Shown here one piece after another: positions 11,750 through 31,536 of a stretch of 64,000 nucleotides of DNA (positions within the stretch are counted from its first letter, which is position 1; each line of letters opens with the position of its first letter). The stretch is from Mugil cephalus (Eukaryota > Chordata > Actinopteri > Mugiliformes > Mugilidae). The translations under genes and the position numbers were made by a program. Where the stretch lies: the NCBI RefSeq assembly GCF_022458985.1, contig NC_061774.1, positions 20,616,697 through 20,680,696 on the forward strand, read 5' to 3'. The notes beneath the pieces were generated by a model, which was given only the letters and a program-made list of their open reading frames with translations, made no database searches and had not been told where the DNA came from.

Positions 11750-14700
11750 TGGAAAACAGCATAATGTGTTGACCTGGCCTCTAAATTCACTAGATACCAA
11801 ACTGATCAAGTATCTGTGGGATAATCCACAGAGGCCCCTCCCCTCAACACATAGGACCCAAAGGCCCCCCACTAACAACATCCTGTTTCCAGACACCACA
11901 GGACACAATCAGAAGACCCATATCCATTCACTGATGAGTCACAACTGTTAAGAAAGCACAAGGGAGACCTACACAATATTAGGACATAATGTTGTGGCTG
12001 ATTGTTGTATAGTACAACAAATAAAATGAAGAAATGTGCTTATGGCTTCAATTTCCCAAATGAAACACCTAAAAATTAGTTTCCTGCTTATATGATACAA
12101 TGACAATTGATATTTTATTAAAAAACACTTTTTTATATATTTTTTTTGCTTTTCATTCCACCTTCCACTGCTTCTCTGGCATTTTAACCTTTGTTTTAAC
12201 CAGCAGATGTTTTCAACTTAACCTAGTTCTTATTTTAGTCACATGAAGATACGATGAGAAGGTTTTTTTTGTTTTTTTTTTGTTTTGTTTTTTTGTTTCA
12301 TCCATGGCGTTTTTGTTCGCAGCTGTCTGCCCAGAAGAAACGTGGGAAAGCAGACGGCTCCGGTGGTGAAACCCAGCAAAAAAAGTGAGTTACTGAAGTT
12401 CATTAGACAACGGGATTATTGTTGAGCTGGGGGCGCCCTGTGGTCATGAGATTCTACATAGGTTTTATAGATTTCATCAAAATGGTTTTCTAGTCTGCGG
12501 CCCACTGACGAGATTATATGAGGCATTTATAGTGTTCATATCTGTCTGTGAAGATATTTCAGCTCAAAATAAAAAAGGAGTGCGCTCTTTAGATGTACCT
12601 GGAGGTGAGGGTGCACCATACAAAGAACTTGTTGGCAACAACGTTGACGTTCACTCACGTCCCCTGTGTCTGGACCAAAAAGTTTTACTTGTGCACACCA
12701 CAAAGAGCTAAGCTAACGCCCAGCTGGCACGTACAGTATATTCTAGGAAACCAGAAGAACAATTATTAGGTGGGAGGCTTGGAACAGTCTAGAAACCATT
12801 GTAGAGAGCTGTTGTCTCCTGAATCATGCTTTAAAATTAAATTGATATTGTAAGAATATCCTTATCGTGAAGTGAAAATCTCATATCGTGGCAGCCCTAT
12901 TTTGAGTGTTCAGGTTAGATTAACTTTGTTTAGGTCGACCCAAGTTGGCAGAGATTTTTGTCTACTTTTTTTAGTCAAAAAAATCAAATGTTTTGATACA
13001 CAATTGGTGATGGAAGTGTATGTTCAGGAGATCACACTGACCTGGGAATGCATGTGCAACTTATTTGCAGCTTGTATAGCGATATGGCACACTTTTTTTT
13101 TAATCGAATGTTGCAGCATGTTGGCAAGACCGAGCTGCTCTGCATCCGAGGAGAAGAGGAGATTCGGAGGCAGATATCGGGAACTGTGCAGGACACAGTG
13201 ATTTATTCAAATATCACCGGCCAGTCCATTCGGCATGTCATCAACAAAATGAAAGCGTTGGAAGAATACTTCCTGATAAAAGACTGGATGAGCAGGAGCA
13301 GCATGGGGCGCACCATGCTGTCCATTGTTTACCTCGCAGTATTCCAGTGCACTTAAATGTGTAATGATGACGTTGTTGATGCAATGACATATGAGAGGGG
13401 AAAAAACACTGTGTTTACATGCACAGCTTAATCGAGTAAATAATAATAATAATGATAAACGAGTTGTTCGTGTGGCAGACCGGCATTTCAAACAACAACC
13501 AGATGAACAATACTACAGTTTTTGTAATCTTGTACGTAATGTGTGCGCTACTTTTGGTGCAGATAAGATATGCGCTATCCCTCAGGTGGTTCTTCTAGAG
13601 GCTCTGTTTACCTTCTTCTTCTTCTGTGATCGGCTTTCTTGGATGTTTTTGTTCTGGGTTCACACACCAGCACAGCGGTTGTGGAGCATGCACGCACGCG
13701 TCATCCTGTTGTATTCTGATTAAGCGTATACATGCCGGAGAAAATCGATTTCCAATCGCATTATCTGGGTGTCTTAATCGGATTATGAGAACTCCGATTT
13801 TAGTCGGAGTAACGTGTTTACATGCACTTAAGTTGTCCAGTTAGAATCCCATTAAGGCAATAATTATTTTTTTCACGTGTATGTAAATGCTCTGACTGTA
13901 AAACCTAAGGCCAGAGGCAAAGCTAAGATTTAACTCTGAGCTTCAGAAACACAGCTGCAATTACTACTTATTGCCCTAGATGGTGCCAAAAACAACGAAA
14001 CAAACCCTTAAATCTACCCCTTTAAGCTCTTTCCAGGGACATTGATTTAAAGATGTGAGCGCTCATGTGTGTGTAGGCTGCAGAGAAGATAATAAACCTT
14101 AACTGATTTCCACTGTGCTGCAAGGCAGCCAAGAGTTCTCAAAATCCTCATACCTTCTTTATCTTGTCTTATTTCAGACAAACTCCTGGGGAGGATTTTG
14201 ACGTCTACCTCCAGAATGTTAAAGCCCAGTCCGAGGCTTTCAGGAGCAACCGTGAGTGAAACATCTTACCTGAATTATGGTTCTGCTCATAATGTGCACT
14301 TTGCGTTTGTACATTTTACAAGAGAAAAAGACGAGGTAAATGATTTTTATTGCCTCAGCTGTCTGTCCGTCATCAGGACTTCCCTCGGACACCAACGTGG
14401 TGACTCCCAACACGGAGTGCAGCTGGGATTTCACCACCAAGACCCGCTCCACCAACGACGACGGGACCTCACTGGACCTGGAGTGGGAGGATGAGGAAGG
14501 TGAGATATTTCGCTAAGAAAAGCTTTCTTTTGCCAAGTAGAATCAATATTTAGGCAGAAACATCTGATTTAATTCTAATTTCTAATCTACATTCTAATCT
14601 AAGTCTAATGTTGGAAATTACTTAAATTATTATTTGATTATGAAAACAGTTCAAAGTTAATTACCTGTCAATCCATTGGCATTTTTGCAGGGAACTTTTT

Positions 14701-15197
14701 TTTTCCAGGCCATAAAGTGTGTGGTGTGTTGTATTTACATAGACTATACTGTATATCTTTACAGAGTATACATTAGCTGGTCAATATTTAAGTTAAACGT
14801 GGTACTTCAGGTCTTAAAGTTCCCTTTAGAGTGAGATATGTCTCACTTGAGCCACCACATTTCTGCCTGCAGCTGATTTATACTTCAGTTCTGTGCCGTC
14901 AGAATGAAAGCTTGTTACATTCTAGGAATGAATCGTGCACTTCCAGTCTGGGAGAGGTCTCGGACGGAGGAGGACATCTTGCGTGCGGCCCTGCGGCCGG
15001 GCAGCAAGCAGATGACCAGCGGGCCGACCTCGGCCTCCGAGGACTCCAACGCGCTGGAGTGGGAGAATGATTTTGTGAGTAACCACCCTGAGGACAATGC
15101 AGACGCGGAATTTGAAGGGTTTGTCAATCCCGTCCTAGACACTCCCTCTGAGGACGCCTCGGACTGTGGCCTCAGGTCGGACAGCCAGGACAGATAG
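5726..15197 (+). CDS. ap1ar: AP-1 complex-associated regulatory protein (gadkin / gamma-BAR)
   Basis: Ten coding exons: 5726-5796, 8897-8945, 9023-9049, 10576-10601, 10689-10785, 10998-11096, 12323-12384, 14178-14251, 14377-14499 and 14926-15197. They sum to 900 nt (299 aa), close to the roughly 300 aa of mammalian AP1AR. The product begins MGNCWAYCVGLFRREANRIQ: Gly2 fits N-myristoylation, and Cys4 and Cys8 could be acylated. Recognisable blocks are FENLVESDE, a charged helix with QEEKLRLEEEARNAAQREAA, the acidic-Trp segment SLDLEWEDEEGMNR, RTEEDILRAAL, and LEWENDFVS near the C-terminus. In the family this peripheral membrane protein links the AP-1 clathrin adaptor to kinesin-1 and restrains Arp2/3; I infer the same job here. 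The start at 5726 is chosen because it gives the acylation motif. Introns are large and repeat-filled. Confidence 0.95.
6440..6840. mobile_element. hAT-like MITE remnant, ap1ar intron 1
   Basis: Starts with AGGGTTGCACCACAACAG and contains repeated words of the GATACCAATA / CCGATAACTGATG type. It ends with CCAATATCGGACCGATAATT. Such GATA/CGAT-rich ends after GGGTTGCACCA are typical of short nonautonomous hAT elements in fish. No transposase remains. Confidence 0.45.
7126..7500. repeat. Truncated copy of the GATCAGCC-ended repeat family
   Basis: The left end TGCACCGATCAGCCTCAACA at 7126-7145 matches the termini of the elements at 11500-12008 and 62284-62784. No matching right end is visible, so it looks truncated. 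It lies in ap1ar intron 1. Confidence 0.45.
7670..7985. mobile_element. hAT-like MITE remnant, ap1ar intron 1
   Basis: The left part has CACGATACGATACATTATGA. The right part has GCGATATATTGTGCTGCATC followed by ATATATTTTCCCACCCCTA. This is the usual appearance of a short hAT element with CGATA-rich subterminal repeats. There is no coding sequence. Confidence 0.45.
9140..9735. mobile_element. hAT-like element remnant, ap1ar intron 3
   Basis: Bounded by GTATCGGTATCAGATCGATA near 9193-9212 and by GGTATCAGACTGATACCAAA near 9694-9713, which are inverted, complementary-looking ends. Inside, one frame reads CERSFSLLSVSTCSKR, faintly like the C-terminal dimerisation region of hAT transposases. That resemblance is weak. 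Confidence 0.35.
9827..9900 (+). repeat. LINE 3'-tail fragment (GACTTTATTCATCC family)
   Basis: Reads TAGACTTTATTCATCCACAA then GGAAATTGCTTGGTCAC. Related copies occur near 37141-37182, 54700-54785 and 55495-55560. It resembles the 3' end of fish LINE families such as Rex1-type elements; the clade is not certain. Confidence 0.55.
10458..10525. repeat. (AGT)n microsatellite
   Basis: About 22 AGT/GTA triplets with one CAG interruption, some 50 bases upstream of ap1ar exon 4. Poly-Ser or poly-Leu frames across it are artefacts. Confidence 0.95.
11500..12008. repeat. GATCAGCC-ended repeat, full-looking copy in ap1ar intron 6
   Basis: Left end GGGATCAGCCATAACATTAA at 11501-11520 and right end CATAATGTTGTGGCTGATTG at 11985-12004 are imperfect inverted repeats. 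A second full-looking copy lies at 62284-62784. The copy here contains a (CAA)n run at 11715-11749. It is a nonautonomous family of unknown class, very common in fish DNA. Confidence 0.6.
11715..11749. repeat. (CAA)n microsatellite
   Basis: About 11 uninterrupted CAA triplets inside the interspersed repeat at 11500-12008. Confidence 0.93.
13411..13890. mobile_element. GTTTACATGCAC-ended element, copy 1 (ap1ar intron 7)
   Basis: Left end GTGTTTACATGCACAGCTTA; right end CACGTGTATGTAAATGC, roughly the inverted complement of the left. Shares internal text such as TTTACCTTCTTCTTC, TTTTTGTTCTGG and TTAAGTTGTCCAGTTAGA with the copy at 28780-29310. No coding capacity, so it is probably a nonautonomous DNA transposon. 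Confidence 0.6.
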
Positions 15198-18100
15198 TGT
15201 CCACCACCAAAGGAGACGTTTGTCGCACACCCTCTTCACGTTAAAGCTCACCAGCTTTTTTGCCTCGTCAGACGGAAATGTACCTACATGTTCTTCATAC
15301 TCTGTCATGAGACTGTGTGGGAATGTGTATCTCTCATGTTTTCATGTGCTCGTTTTTTCAGTGCCTTCATTTGCTAAATTTGCCGACCATTTTATGCATT
15401 GATGAACTGATGAATTGCATCCAGTAGCATCTCACACATTGAACCTAGTGGTGAGCTTGAGTATTACAACCAATTTTTCTCACTTTACCTCCCCCAAACC
15501 TAGGTGGCCATATTATGTCAGTGACTTCCTTCAGATCAATGACATTGTCTCTGGCCATGTTGATGCAAACAATAAATCCTTAATGGGTTAAAGATTATCT
15601 CATAACCTGAAATTACAAAAAAATGTCTGAAAATGTGTTAGAAAAACGCTGTTATCAGACTCACTTCTCATCAGAGCATGAGTCTGGTGACATATTTGGG
15701 GGCGTGTTTCAACTGATACAGAGAAAGAAATAGCTCTGCACACAACTGGATATTCTTATATTTTCACACTGTGAACACACATTTGACTTTTCAGACTTTC
15801 AAAACATCATGCAGATTTTAAAACTTGGCTTCAGACATCAACAGAGTCCATGGCTTGTCCTTCTTCTTGATTTCACATATTTCATATATAAAGATTAACA
15901 GCTCCCATCAAATTTTTTATTTATTTATTTTTTTTAAATACAACAATAACTGATTAGCCTTTAGCACAAACCACAAATCCCTTTTCTTTTTTTCTTCCCA
16001 ATTTGTGCTGTCAAGCCACCTTGGGTTGGGAACAAACCCTCAAAAGCACAAAAAACACAGAAACCAATCTGTCTCTTGCCCGATAAGGTCGTCACTAGAG
16101 CCTTTTTATGGTTTTTCCATTCAGCTCTTATGTAAAAACACAGCAGTGCAACATGGTGGGCCTCAGGGAAGAGGACCTTCTCCCGCTGTAGATATGAAGA
16201 GCTCATTCAAAGTCACAACAATTCATGGTTACTGCACTTACGGAGACATATTCTGCTAATTGACCTTTCTAAATCCTACACACTGGTTTATTTTCTTAAC
16301 CCCAACAGGGATGTTTGTTCCCTGTATTTGAGCTATCATTTTTAGCAGCAGCTAACAGGCTAACGGGAGCAGGACCTGGGGACCAAATACAGTTCAAGGG
16401 CCAAGGTGACTCACACAGTGGCAACGGCAGGAGCATTCCTGCATGTCTTTTGTTGGGGTGGGAGGAAACCCTCAAAAGCACAAAAACACCCAAACCACTC
16501 TGTCTCTCGCCTTTTCTTTGTCCTTTGATTTTACTTTAAATCTGAAATTTGGGTCATCATCATCACACGTTCTTTGGATTGGCAGATTTATTACACAAAA
16601 CTTCCTCTCATGTCCTACTTGTGTGTAATTTCTGATGCTTTTGTGTCAGTGAGCATTGAAAAAACTCTGCATGTCAGACGGCAGCATTCTCAAACAAGGC
16701 ATGCGGTTTACAGTACATGATGCATATATCTTAAAAAAAACAAAAGAAAAACACTGCAGTGTATTACTGACATTCTCTGATGTTTTAATGGATCAACAAA
16801 TTATTTTAAACCCCATCCGGACTCAAAAGACTAATTAATCTGTATCTATAGAAAATACTGGTGTGGGGTGTGATTGCTTTAAAATGCGGGGCAGTAAAAT
16901 AAAACATGTGAAAGATTAATCACAGACAATCTAAAATAAGTATCAGTCACTGCTGATTTCTAGTTTAAGGAGACAAGTCAGTTTAGGAAATCTAGACCAG
17001 GAACATTTATAAATCCTAATATGATCTAATTGTTGTTACTATCAATTAATGGCAGCAATATTTCTGAAATGATGAATCTTTTGATTGAGCTAGTGCTGCT
17101 CACCCAGTCCTCTTGTAGAAGTAGTTCTTCACATTTGATTAGTTTGAATCAGAAGTAGTTTGCTGGTTACACTGCCGTGTGCTCGATTAGACTCACTGAA
17201 ATGATTCTCTGGTGAAGAAGGTGGAAACTGATCTGACTTCATGTCGGCTTGTGCAGACGAGACACTGGTTCATTTGCAGAGACTTCATTTCTCAATATAT
17301 GAATGTGTAATTTAAAAATAGTATTTTTTTTCCGGACACATTTTAATTTTTCTTTTGCTGTGATCTTTGATTAATCACTGTATATTTCTGTAAAAAATGG
17401 TAAAGGACAATATTCTTTGTCACACTGAGGTTAATAATGATAATAAAAAAAAAGTACAGAAAGAAGTCGCAGACACAGCTGGGATTCTGATCATTTTTGG
17501 TGACATTATTCAACAGAACTATCATCGGGGGGAGTGTATTGTGCATGTCAACAGTGTCATTTTTGGTGATCTTTATTTCTGACTTTTTCTAATAAACACA
17601 GAACACGACCAAGTTGTTAAGAGGAGAGTCATAGACAGGCAGCGGGTGAACCAGTTCAATGTCAAACTTTAACTACAAATAGCTTGCTGTCTTTTCAACT
17701 GTGAAAATATTAGCTGTAACTTCAACTGGGGGTACCATATGGATGATGTGTTGTGAGTCAAGATATGCGCTACCTCTCTCTTTTGCACTGCACTGTGTGT
17801 GTTTCTTGTATTTGGGACGTGTTCAGCATCAATGTGGTTTTGGAGACATTGATATTTTACAAGGAGGTTAAATGAAATGTGGTTGTATGAGGTACTTACC
17901 CATGGTTAGTGTATTAGCTACAGAGGATGGTTAGAGGCCACCAGACTCCATTGAAAAAACGGTCATTTTTACCTCATATCCCTTTCACATTGAAAATACC
18001 GGGTTGACTCAGGATTTTCAGGCCCAGGTCGACCGGCCTTTTCGATGCGCTTTCACATCGCCAGCAGTCCCGGGCCTGACCTCCCGCTGTGAGAGCTACA

Positions 18101-20815
18101 TGCCTATTTTTCCCTCCCTCTCATATGTAATCGTGTCGACAACATCATGTTACACATTTAAATGCGCCAAATCTCCTCTTTTCCATGGATGCAGAGCAGC
18201 TCCTGAGTCTCACAGTCTTGTCAGTGTGCTGCCATGACCGATGCCGTGCCATATCCCTATACAAGCTGTATATAAAAACAGCCGTGCATGCGCAGTTCAC
18301 TTCAAGATCCCCCAGTATGTAGGGCTAACGTAGGGCTAATTCACCTTCACATTTGATTTGTTTGATTGAAAAAAATGGACAAAAATCTCAGCCCTTCAGA
18401 GATCGGCCTCTTATGGGAGTAGACCAAAACTTTGCTCTGTTTTTGAGCTGCTCACGGCCCTGGAGCTTCTACCATGACACAGTCTGACAGGCCGTCCAGT
18501 GATAAAATCAGAATGTATGTAACACTATGTACACTCTGCCTCATACAACCACAGAGAACGCAAACTATTCCTTTGAAGTTGAAACACCACAGCAAAACCT
18601 TATCTATTGTGCAGCAAATTATTTTTGTAGAAGTTAGACGAGTGGAACTGCTCATTCACAACCTCATATCACAAACAAACTCCTCAGTTTAAGGTGAATG
18701 TATTTATCTTCTTGAAGGAATACTGCACAATTAAATTTGAACCTTGGTTGAAAAAGCTGTGCCGTCTTCTTTGAATCTTAAAAGTGCTTTTTGGATAATC
18801 AAAAAATAATAATGCTATGAGGAAGTGGAAAGTTATTTAACATTTCCAGCCAACTGGACACAGTGTACATGTACAGTTTTCAAACTGACAGACTTATGTA
18901 CGTTGGTCACAAACAAATTTTCAAAACAGGATTTTAGTTTTTCAGCAACCGGCTTTTCTTTCTAAACTTTTATTGCTCCCACCGGACCACTGCGTAGGCC
19001 ATCCACAATTGTCCTCCGGCTGACTCACTTTCAGAAAGGCTGATTTCTCCGGTTCCGTCGACGTGTTGGGAAGTTAGGTCGAAAAAAACATCTGTGACAT
19101 CTGTAAAGGCCAAGTGTGGCGTTTACCGCTCTGCGTTTAAAATACAGCCGTGATTCAGCTTCCTGCCGGTCCAGAAGAGCGTAGTCACCGGCTGTTCTGA
19201 ACACTGCGTGCGCTGTGTAGCTTTATAGTAAAAAAACCTCGTGTGAACAGGAAGTGGATGATATTTGTTGTAATGCTGAAGTGGGCAGAAGACAACCTGT
19301 GACGTGGGTTGCACAATAGCAGGATGGTGTGAGACACAGCGGCTGAACTTAAACTATGTCAACACAACATACTTTTTATTTAAAATGTGCGGGCACCCTC
19401 TTGATATTTGTCCTAATCCAGCCTTCCTGACTCACTCACCCTTTATTTACCTGTTATTTTACCTGTCAGTCAAACTGATATCTGGTATGTGACTAAATGC
19501 CACAGTGATGATGGTGTAACAGCAAAAAAAAAAAAAGAGTCAAACCTTCCCAAGTATTTATTTCCCCTTAATGGCTGAATATTGTGTAATAATCTTGACA
19601 ATAACAACTTGAAAGAGTTGAGTGTGTTGACTCAAGTTACTGGATTACACAACATATGAGTGACTTTAAGTCCTTACTGGATACAATAAGTCATGCCCTT
19701 TATGACCGGCAACCATGATCAGATGGTCGAGTGGCTCATCGGTGGATTGATTTAAGGTTTTTAACCGCAATGCAGAAAGACATCTGGCAGTAAAAGAATA
19801 TATCTCTGATCTCTCGCTTGCCCCTTAGTGATGGGCTCTACAATCATGAAATTCGTCACAACTCCAGATTAAATGTGGGACCTTGATAACATGATGCATT
19901 TTAGGGTTAGTTTTAATTCTGTTGTTTGTTCCTAGTACCGAAATGTGAATGAAATGTGCAGCCTGGACTATTTCCGTAAGACAAAGTTGTCGTTTTTCCA
20001 TTGTCACTGTCAGGCAGGAGATTGGATAAAACATTTGACTATTTTATGATTTGATTTCTGTATGAGCGCAGAATCCTGATTACTGATCACTGTGGATGGT
20101 AAATTAGTGTCATCTCTAAGCTGCATTGCACCGACCCTATGGCACGCTGATGCTCAAAAATTTTTGTGCGACGCTATAAAAGCACCTCTACTGGTCTCAT
20201 CTATACTGTTGACACAAGAGACAAATTTGCATAACTGTGCAACTTTTGTTCTCCTGATGCAAAACTGAGCAATTCTACGTTCCACATTTTTTTCCAATTC
20301 TTTTTGGAATTCATGGACAATAGACCACATTTATATAAAATTATGTGACATTGGGGAAAAAAAAGAAAAAGAAAAGGCCATATTTGACCTGGAGGACACC
20401 AGGAAGGTTAAAAACAACAAAGAATGTATCATTTTCCTCATGCTAAAGAATATAAGCCTTATATCTGAAATAAGAATTAATTCCTTGATTATTTACAGCA
20501 AACTGTGATTTGTATTTTGAGTATTGTGTATTGTGTCCAGCACCAGGTCTATTATTTGACTGCAGATAATCCAGCTTCAAAATAAACCGGTGCCTAAGTC
20601 GTCGTGTGTAGATTTTTTCCTGTAAGACTTAATGTCGTGGATATGACGCATAGTCTGATGACTTCAGTCTGGGTCCTCCATGTTGACCTAGTAAGGGTCA
20701 ACATATGACTATACAATGCCTCCCTGTGAGGAACCAACTGGCCTGTGGTCATTGCTGATACTAATGTATAATTTTCACACAGTATTATATACTTATATAT
20801 TTATATGATTATATG
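15198..20815 (+). other. ap1ar 3' UTR and gene-poor spacer
   Basis: About 5.6 kb with no supported gene. An AATAAA-like signal (ACAATAAATCC near 15570) may end the ap1ar message. Two related blocks near 16015-16085 and 16440-16515 both carry AAACCCTCAAAAGCACAAAA, a local duplication or two copies of a repeat. TATCCCTTTCACATTGAAAA near 17978-17997 followed by GC-rich text to about 18300 looks like another short repeat. The remainder shows nothing I can name. Confidence 0.5.
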
Positions 20816-20883
<68 letters not shown>

Positions 20884-20884
20884 G
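20816..20884. repeat. (TCTA)n microsatellite
   Basis: About 16 copies of TCTA, preceded by ATATTTATATG-type sequence. Same unit as the array at 1208-1290. Confidence 0.97.
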
Positions 20885-22029
20885 TCTGCATTAAAACACA
20901 CTATAAACAAACACGCACAAATTCATTCATTCTGCTTTGTTGTCGTTTTTATTTACATTCCCACTTTATTTATCTTCATTCTCATCTAACTACATCTATG
21001 CTTTTTAATTATTGTCTGTATATTAAAGTTACTATGGGAAATACTCCGTGCATAATTTTGCTTGAATACAGTAAACTATCTTCTTTAATGACGTAGTAGG
21101 AGGTAGGATGGAGAAGAAAAAAAAAAAGACTGGAACAGAAGTGATGAAAAGCTGTGTAGAAAATGTTATGTGCAGTAGTTAGTTAGATCATATTGTGTGT
21201 GTAATTTTATGGATCGCTTACAACTCACAAAACTGAGATCATTTTAGTCAAGGGACAGATGGTTGTGGTTTTCAGGTGGCCATGTTGCCTTATTTAAAAT
21301 TGGTTTAATTATGCATGATGGATAAACTACACATGTTGGAGGTTTGGTCTGGTCTCTTTAACAGTAACATATACATGAGATTTGAAAAAAAAAGCCCACT
21401 AGTGGTGGGACATGGACACTTCATTTCATTTCAGGTCCAGAGACTGAATGAAGAATCACGCACGTCCAACATTATCTGGTCCGACAGCAGCGGCTCGTCT
21501 GTGAGGAGTGGGTGTGGAGTACTTCGCCATCGGTTTGATTAATTAAAGTTAAAAGGATTAGCAACACGGGGCCTGTTGAGAAAAAAGGGGAAAAAAAAAA
21601 AAAAAGTCTCCAACAACTGACTACAAAGGACAACAATACACAACAGACCACAGAGCTCCAGACTGAGTGGAGCCAGCAACTTGTGAGACGTCCCAGAGCC
21701 GCAGCACGACTACAGTAAGACTCCCAACTTCAAACACCGAAACATTAAAAAAAATCAATAAGAGGGGCATCTTTCGTGTTTATTTTTCCTACGGGTTCAC
21801 ATCGGAGCTAATGTTTGACGCTATCTTCGTGATAATCCAGCCGGAAATGTCAAAGATGTAAGGGAGGGGGGAGAAAAAAGTTTGTACACTCGGAACACTC
21901 AGACCTACCTACGCGCTAGGAAAGGGAATATTTATTTATTATTTCATTTTTTAAATATAGCTTTTGAATGTCATAACTTGAGAGCGGGGTATTAAATTGG
22001 GCTTACGTGAAATGGTAACGTAGTGTGTT

Positions 22030-22287
22030 TAAGGCGACAATTAACAGAAAAATCCTCCCCGACTGTAACGCTAAAGAGCGAGCACTAGTTTGTCAGTGCG
22101 GCGGAGGGATATGCACTCCGCCTTCCCCAGCCTACTTGTCTCCGGGATCTGGAGGACATGGCACGGAGGAGACGGAGGGAAAAAGCGGTGGAAAAGGACA
22201 GAAAAGCGACAGAAAAGCTTAATAAAGTAGCCGCCTAAACGTTCGCAAAGCGGGTCCTGACTATGGCGTGTGCGCGTTGTTGAAAAG
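22030..22287 (+). promoter_or_regulatory. smad5: Probable smad5 promoter and noncoding first exon
   Basis: A CpG-richer island in AT-rich surroundings, ending in GTTGTTGAAAAG followed by a good donor GTACGTG at 22288. The next strong acceptor (T-rich tract, TTTTGCAG) ends at 24601, giving a 2.3-kb 5' UTR intron that would join this exon to the smad5 start exon. No TATA box is obvious. The left boundary and start site are not determined. Confidence 0.45.
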
Positions 22288-24601
22288 GTACGTGATTTGA
22301 GGGGTGTTAAACAGTTTGAAGTGCTCTAATGAACTCCGGGGAGCTACATCAGCTAACAGCGAGGAGGGAGAAAAACGTAGAAGTTTTATTTTTAAGACCA
22401 AACATTGCTCTGATTCTTTACACTCCTTTGGTAGTGGTTGATAATCGCTGCCAGGTGCCCCCACTTTTAATTTCACGCCAAATAAGAGGTGTTTACTTCG
22501 GGTTTAGTGAGCTTATTAGCCGACTCTCGAGGTTACTTTCGTGAGCCTGCTACATACCACAGTTAGCCACTTAGCATCTGGGGGAAATTTATTATTGTTA
22601 TTATGTGTGTCTTCGTGTTTTCGTGATACAGTGAAGTCATTTTAAATGTATTTTTTTTTTTACTGCTGTTTAAGGGGGGGTTTGTGTAACATTAGATGCG
22701 TCTTTCTGAACCCCCTTTCTCTTGTTTCTCAGGATGGTGGGGGGGTGCTTCGTTCTTCCATATTGTCTGGTCCCTGAACTCCACACTTTGAGACACTACT
22801 TATAAAGAGTTTTTTTTGTACACATTATGTAAGTGAGAATAACGTAATTATTAAATATTAAACTCAAAAGAAACCAGCCGACTACTAATGTGGCCTAATC
22901 TGTGGGTGATATCACTTATTATTCTTATTTTCCAATTTGTAGTATGTGGTTAGACCTCAAAACACATTCAGGGGAATCCCATTATTATCTCATCCCTTTT
23001 TTTTTCTGTATTTTCTCAACGAGGCTGATCCCTGAAGTGCTTAAATATAAGAATATTGTATAAGTAAACGGCCTCTTTTGTAATTTGGACAAGGATCAGA
23101 TATGAATGATAAGAATGATAAGACTATACTTGTAAAGTGTGTCACTATGGAGAATTTTGGGGACTGCGTTTTTTTTTCCCCACATACAAAATACGTGAGT
23201 CATAGTTTTTGCAATAAAATATTGCCGCCCACTCCACCTTTACAATAACACCTACCACCTTTAGCTGTTGCTACACATCTAGATGCTGATCAGTAAATCA
23301 GGTTTTTTTTGTTCTTCTCCAAGCTGCTTTTCAAAATGTGACGCTGTAAAACGTTGAGTCGGTCCACACTGATTTGATTTCCAGCCTTTTGATGGTGAAA
23401 ACACAATGTCTTATCAGCTCAGCGTTTTCCAGTCGGTTAAAATGATCAGCTTTATCTGCGAGATTAGCACCGAGATGCATATCTTTGTCTTTTGTTGTCC
23501 AGCCTGGCATGTTATATCGCCAGTGTTTTTCAATCGAAGAATACGTTTCTGCTTGTTTCAGGCGTTTCTGGCTGTGTCACTACATTTTAAAGCCGTTACT
23601 CGTCGTTGCTGATTCAACAATAATCCGGTGAATCAATCCTGTTGCAGAGAAGCCCAACCGATCCAGATTTCCAGACATTTACTGATTAATTTTAGTGTAT
23701 GCTGACATGTCCTACTTTTTAAGAACAATGAGCAGTGGGAGTGGGTGCATTGCTTTTGGACAGCTGTGAGCTGGAAGGGAGGGATCGGGCAGAGATGGGA
23801 CGAGGGAGGAAGCAGCTCTTTGTGGTTACATCCTTTTTGACTTGTTTCACAAGTCCCCAAACAGCTGCTGCTGCTGCTTCTACATGTGTTTGACCCCCTG
23901 TTTGCTTTGTCTGCATGATATGGATTGAAACTCCATGGTGTATATCACAACATGGTTTGTTTCATTAATGTTGTAGTGCGCCCCGAGGTATCAGCCGTAG
24001 TTCAGAGACGTGATCTTTTTTTTGTTGTACCTTGCAGAAATATAACTTGCAGAACCAGATCTTATTATTAAAAGAGGAACATTTCTCTATTTATTTAAAT
24101 GTATTTATTTTTTGCTTCCTATGCACATGCTCAAGCAGGATGTCAGCGTATCTCTCACTTAATTAAAGCGTCCAGTTTAACTTACAGCTTCATGATAGTG
24201 TCTGGTTTGATATTTTGACACATTTTCTTCATTTTGGAGTCATTTTAAGTAAACCACCCTTTACATTACCTTAACGCCGGGACAGTAAGAGGGTTTGTCC
24301 ATATGTATGTGTGTCCTTTGAAATGCATGGTCATCTGTAAGTTCTGCATTCAACACCTATTATATAATTTAGTCATCCAAGTTTCAGCAAGACTGGCAGT
24401 TTCGTGGAAATTACATGTCGGATCAAAAACGGGACGTAGGGCTTTTCGGTCATCCATGGTTATCATATATATTTATCCCCAGTTAGGAAAGAGAAATATT
24501 AAGTGATTTATACAAGCATTAGGAAAGGAACGAAAAGTAATTTCAACAAAACGACGTGTTCCCAGTGTTTACATGCATCTATCTTTTTTTTTGTTTTGCA
24601 G

Positions 24602-31536
<6,935 letters not shown>

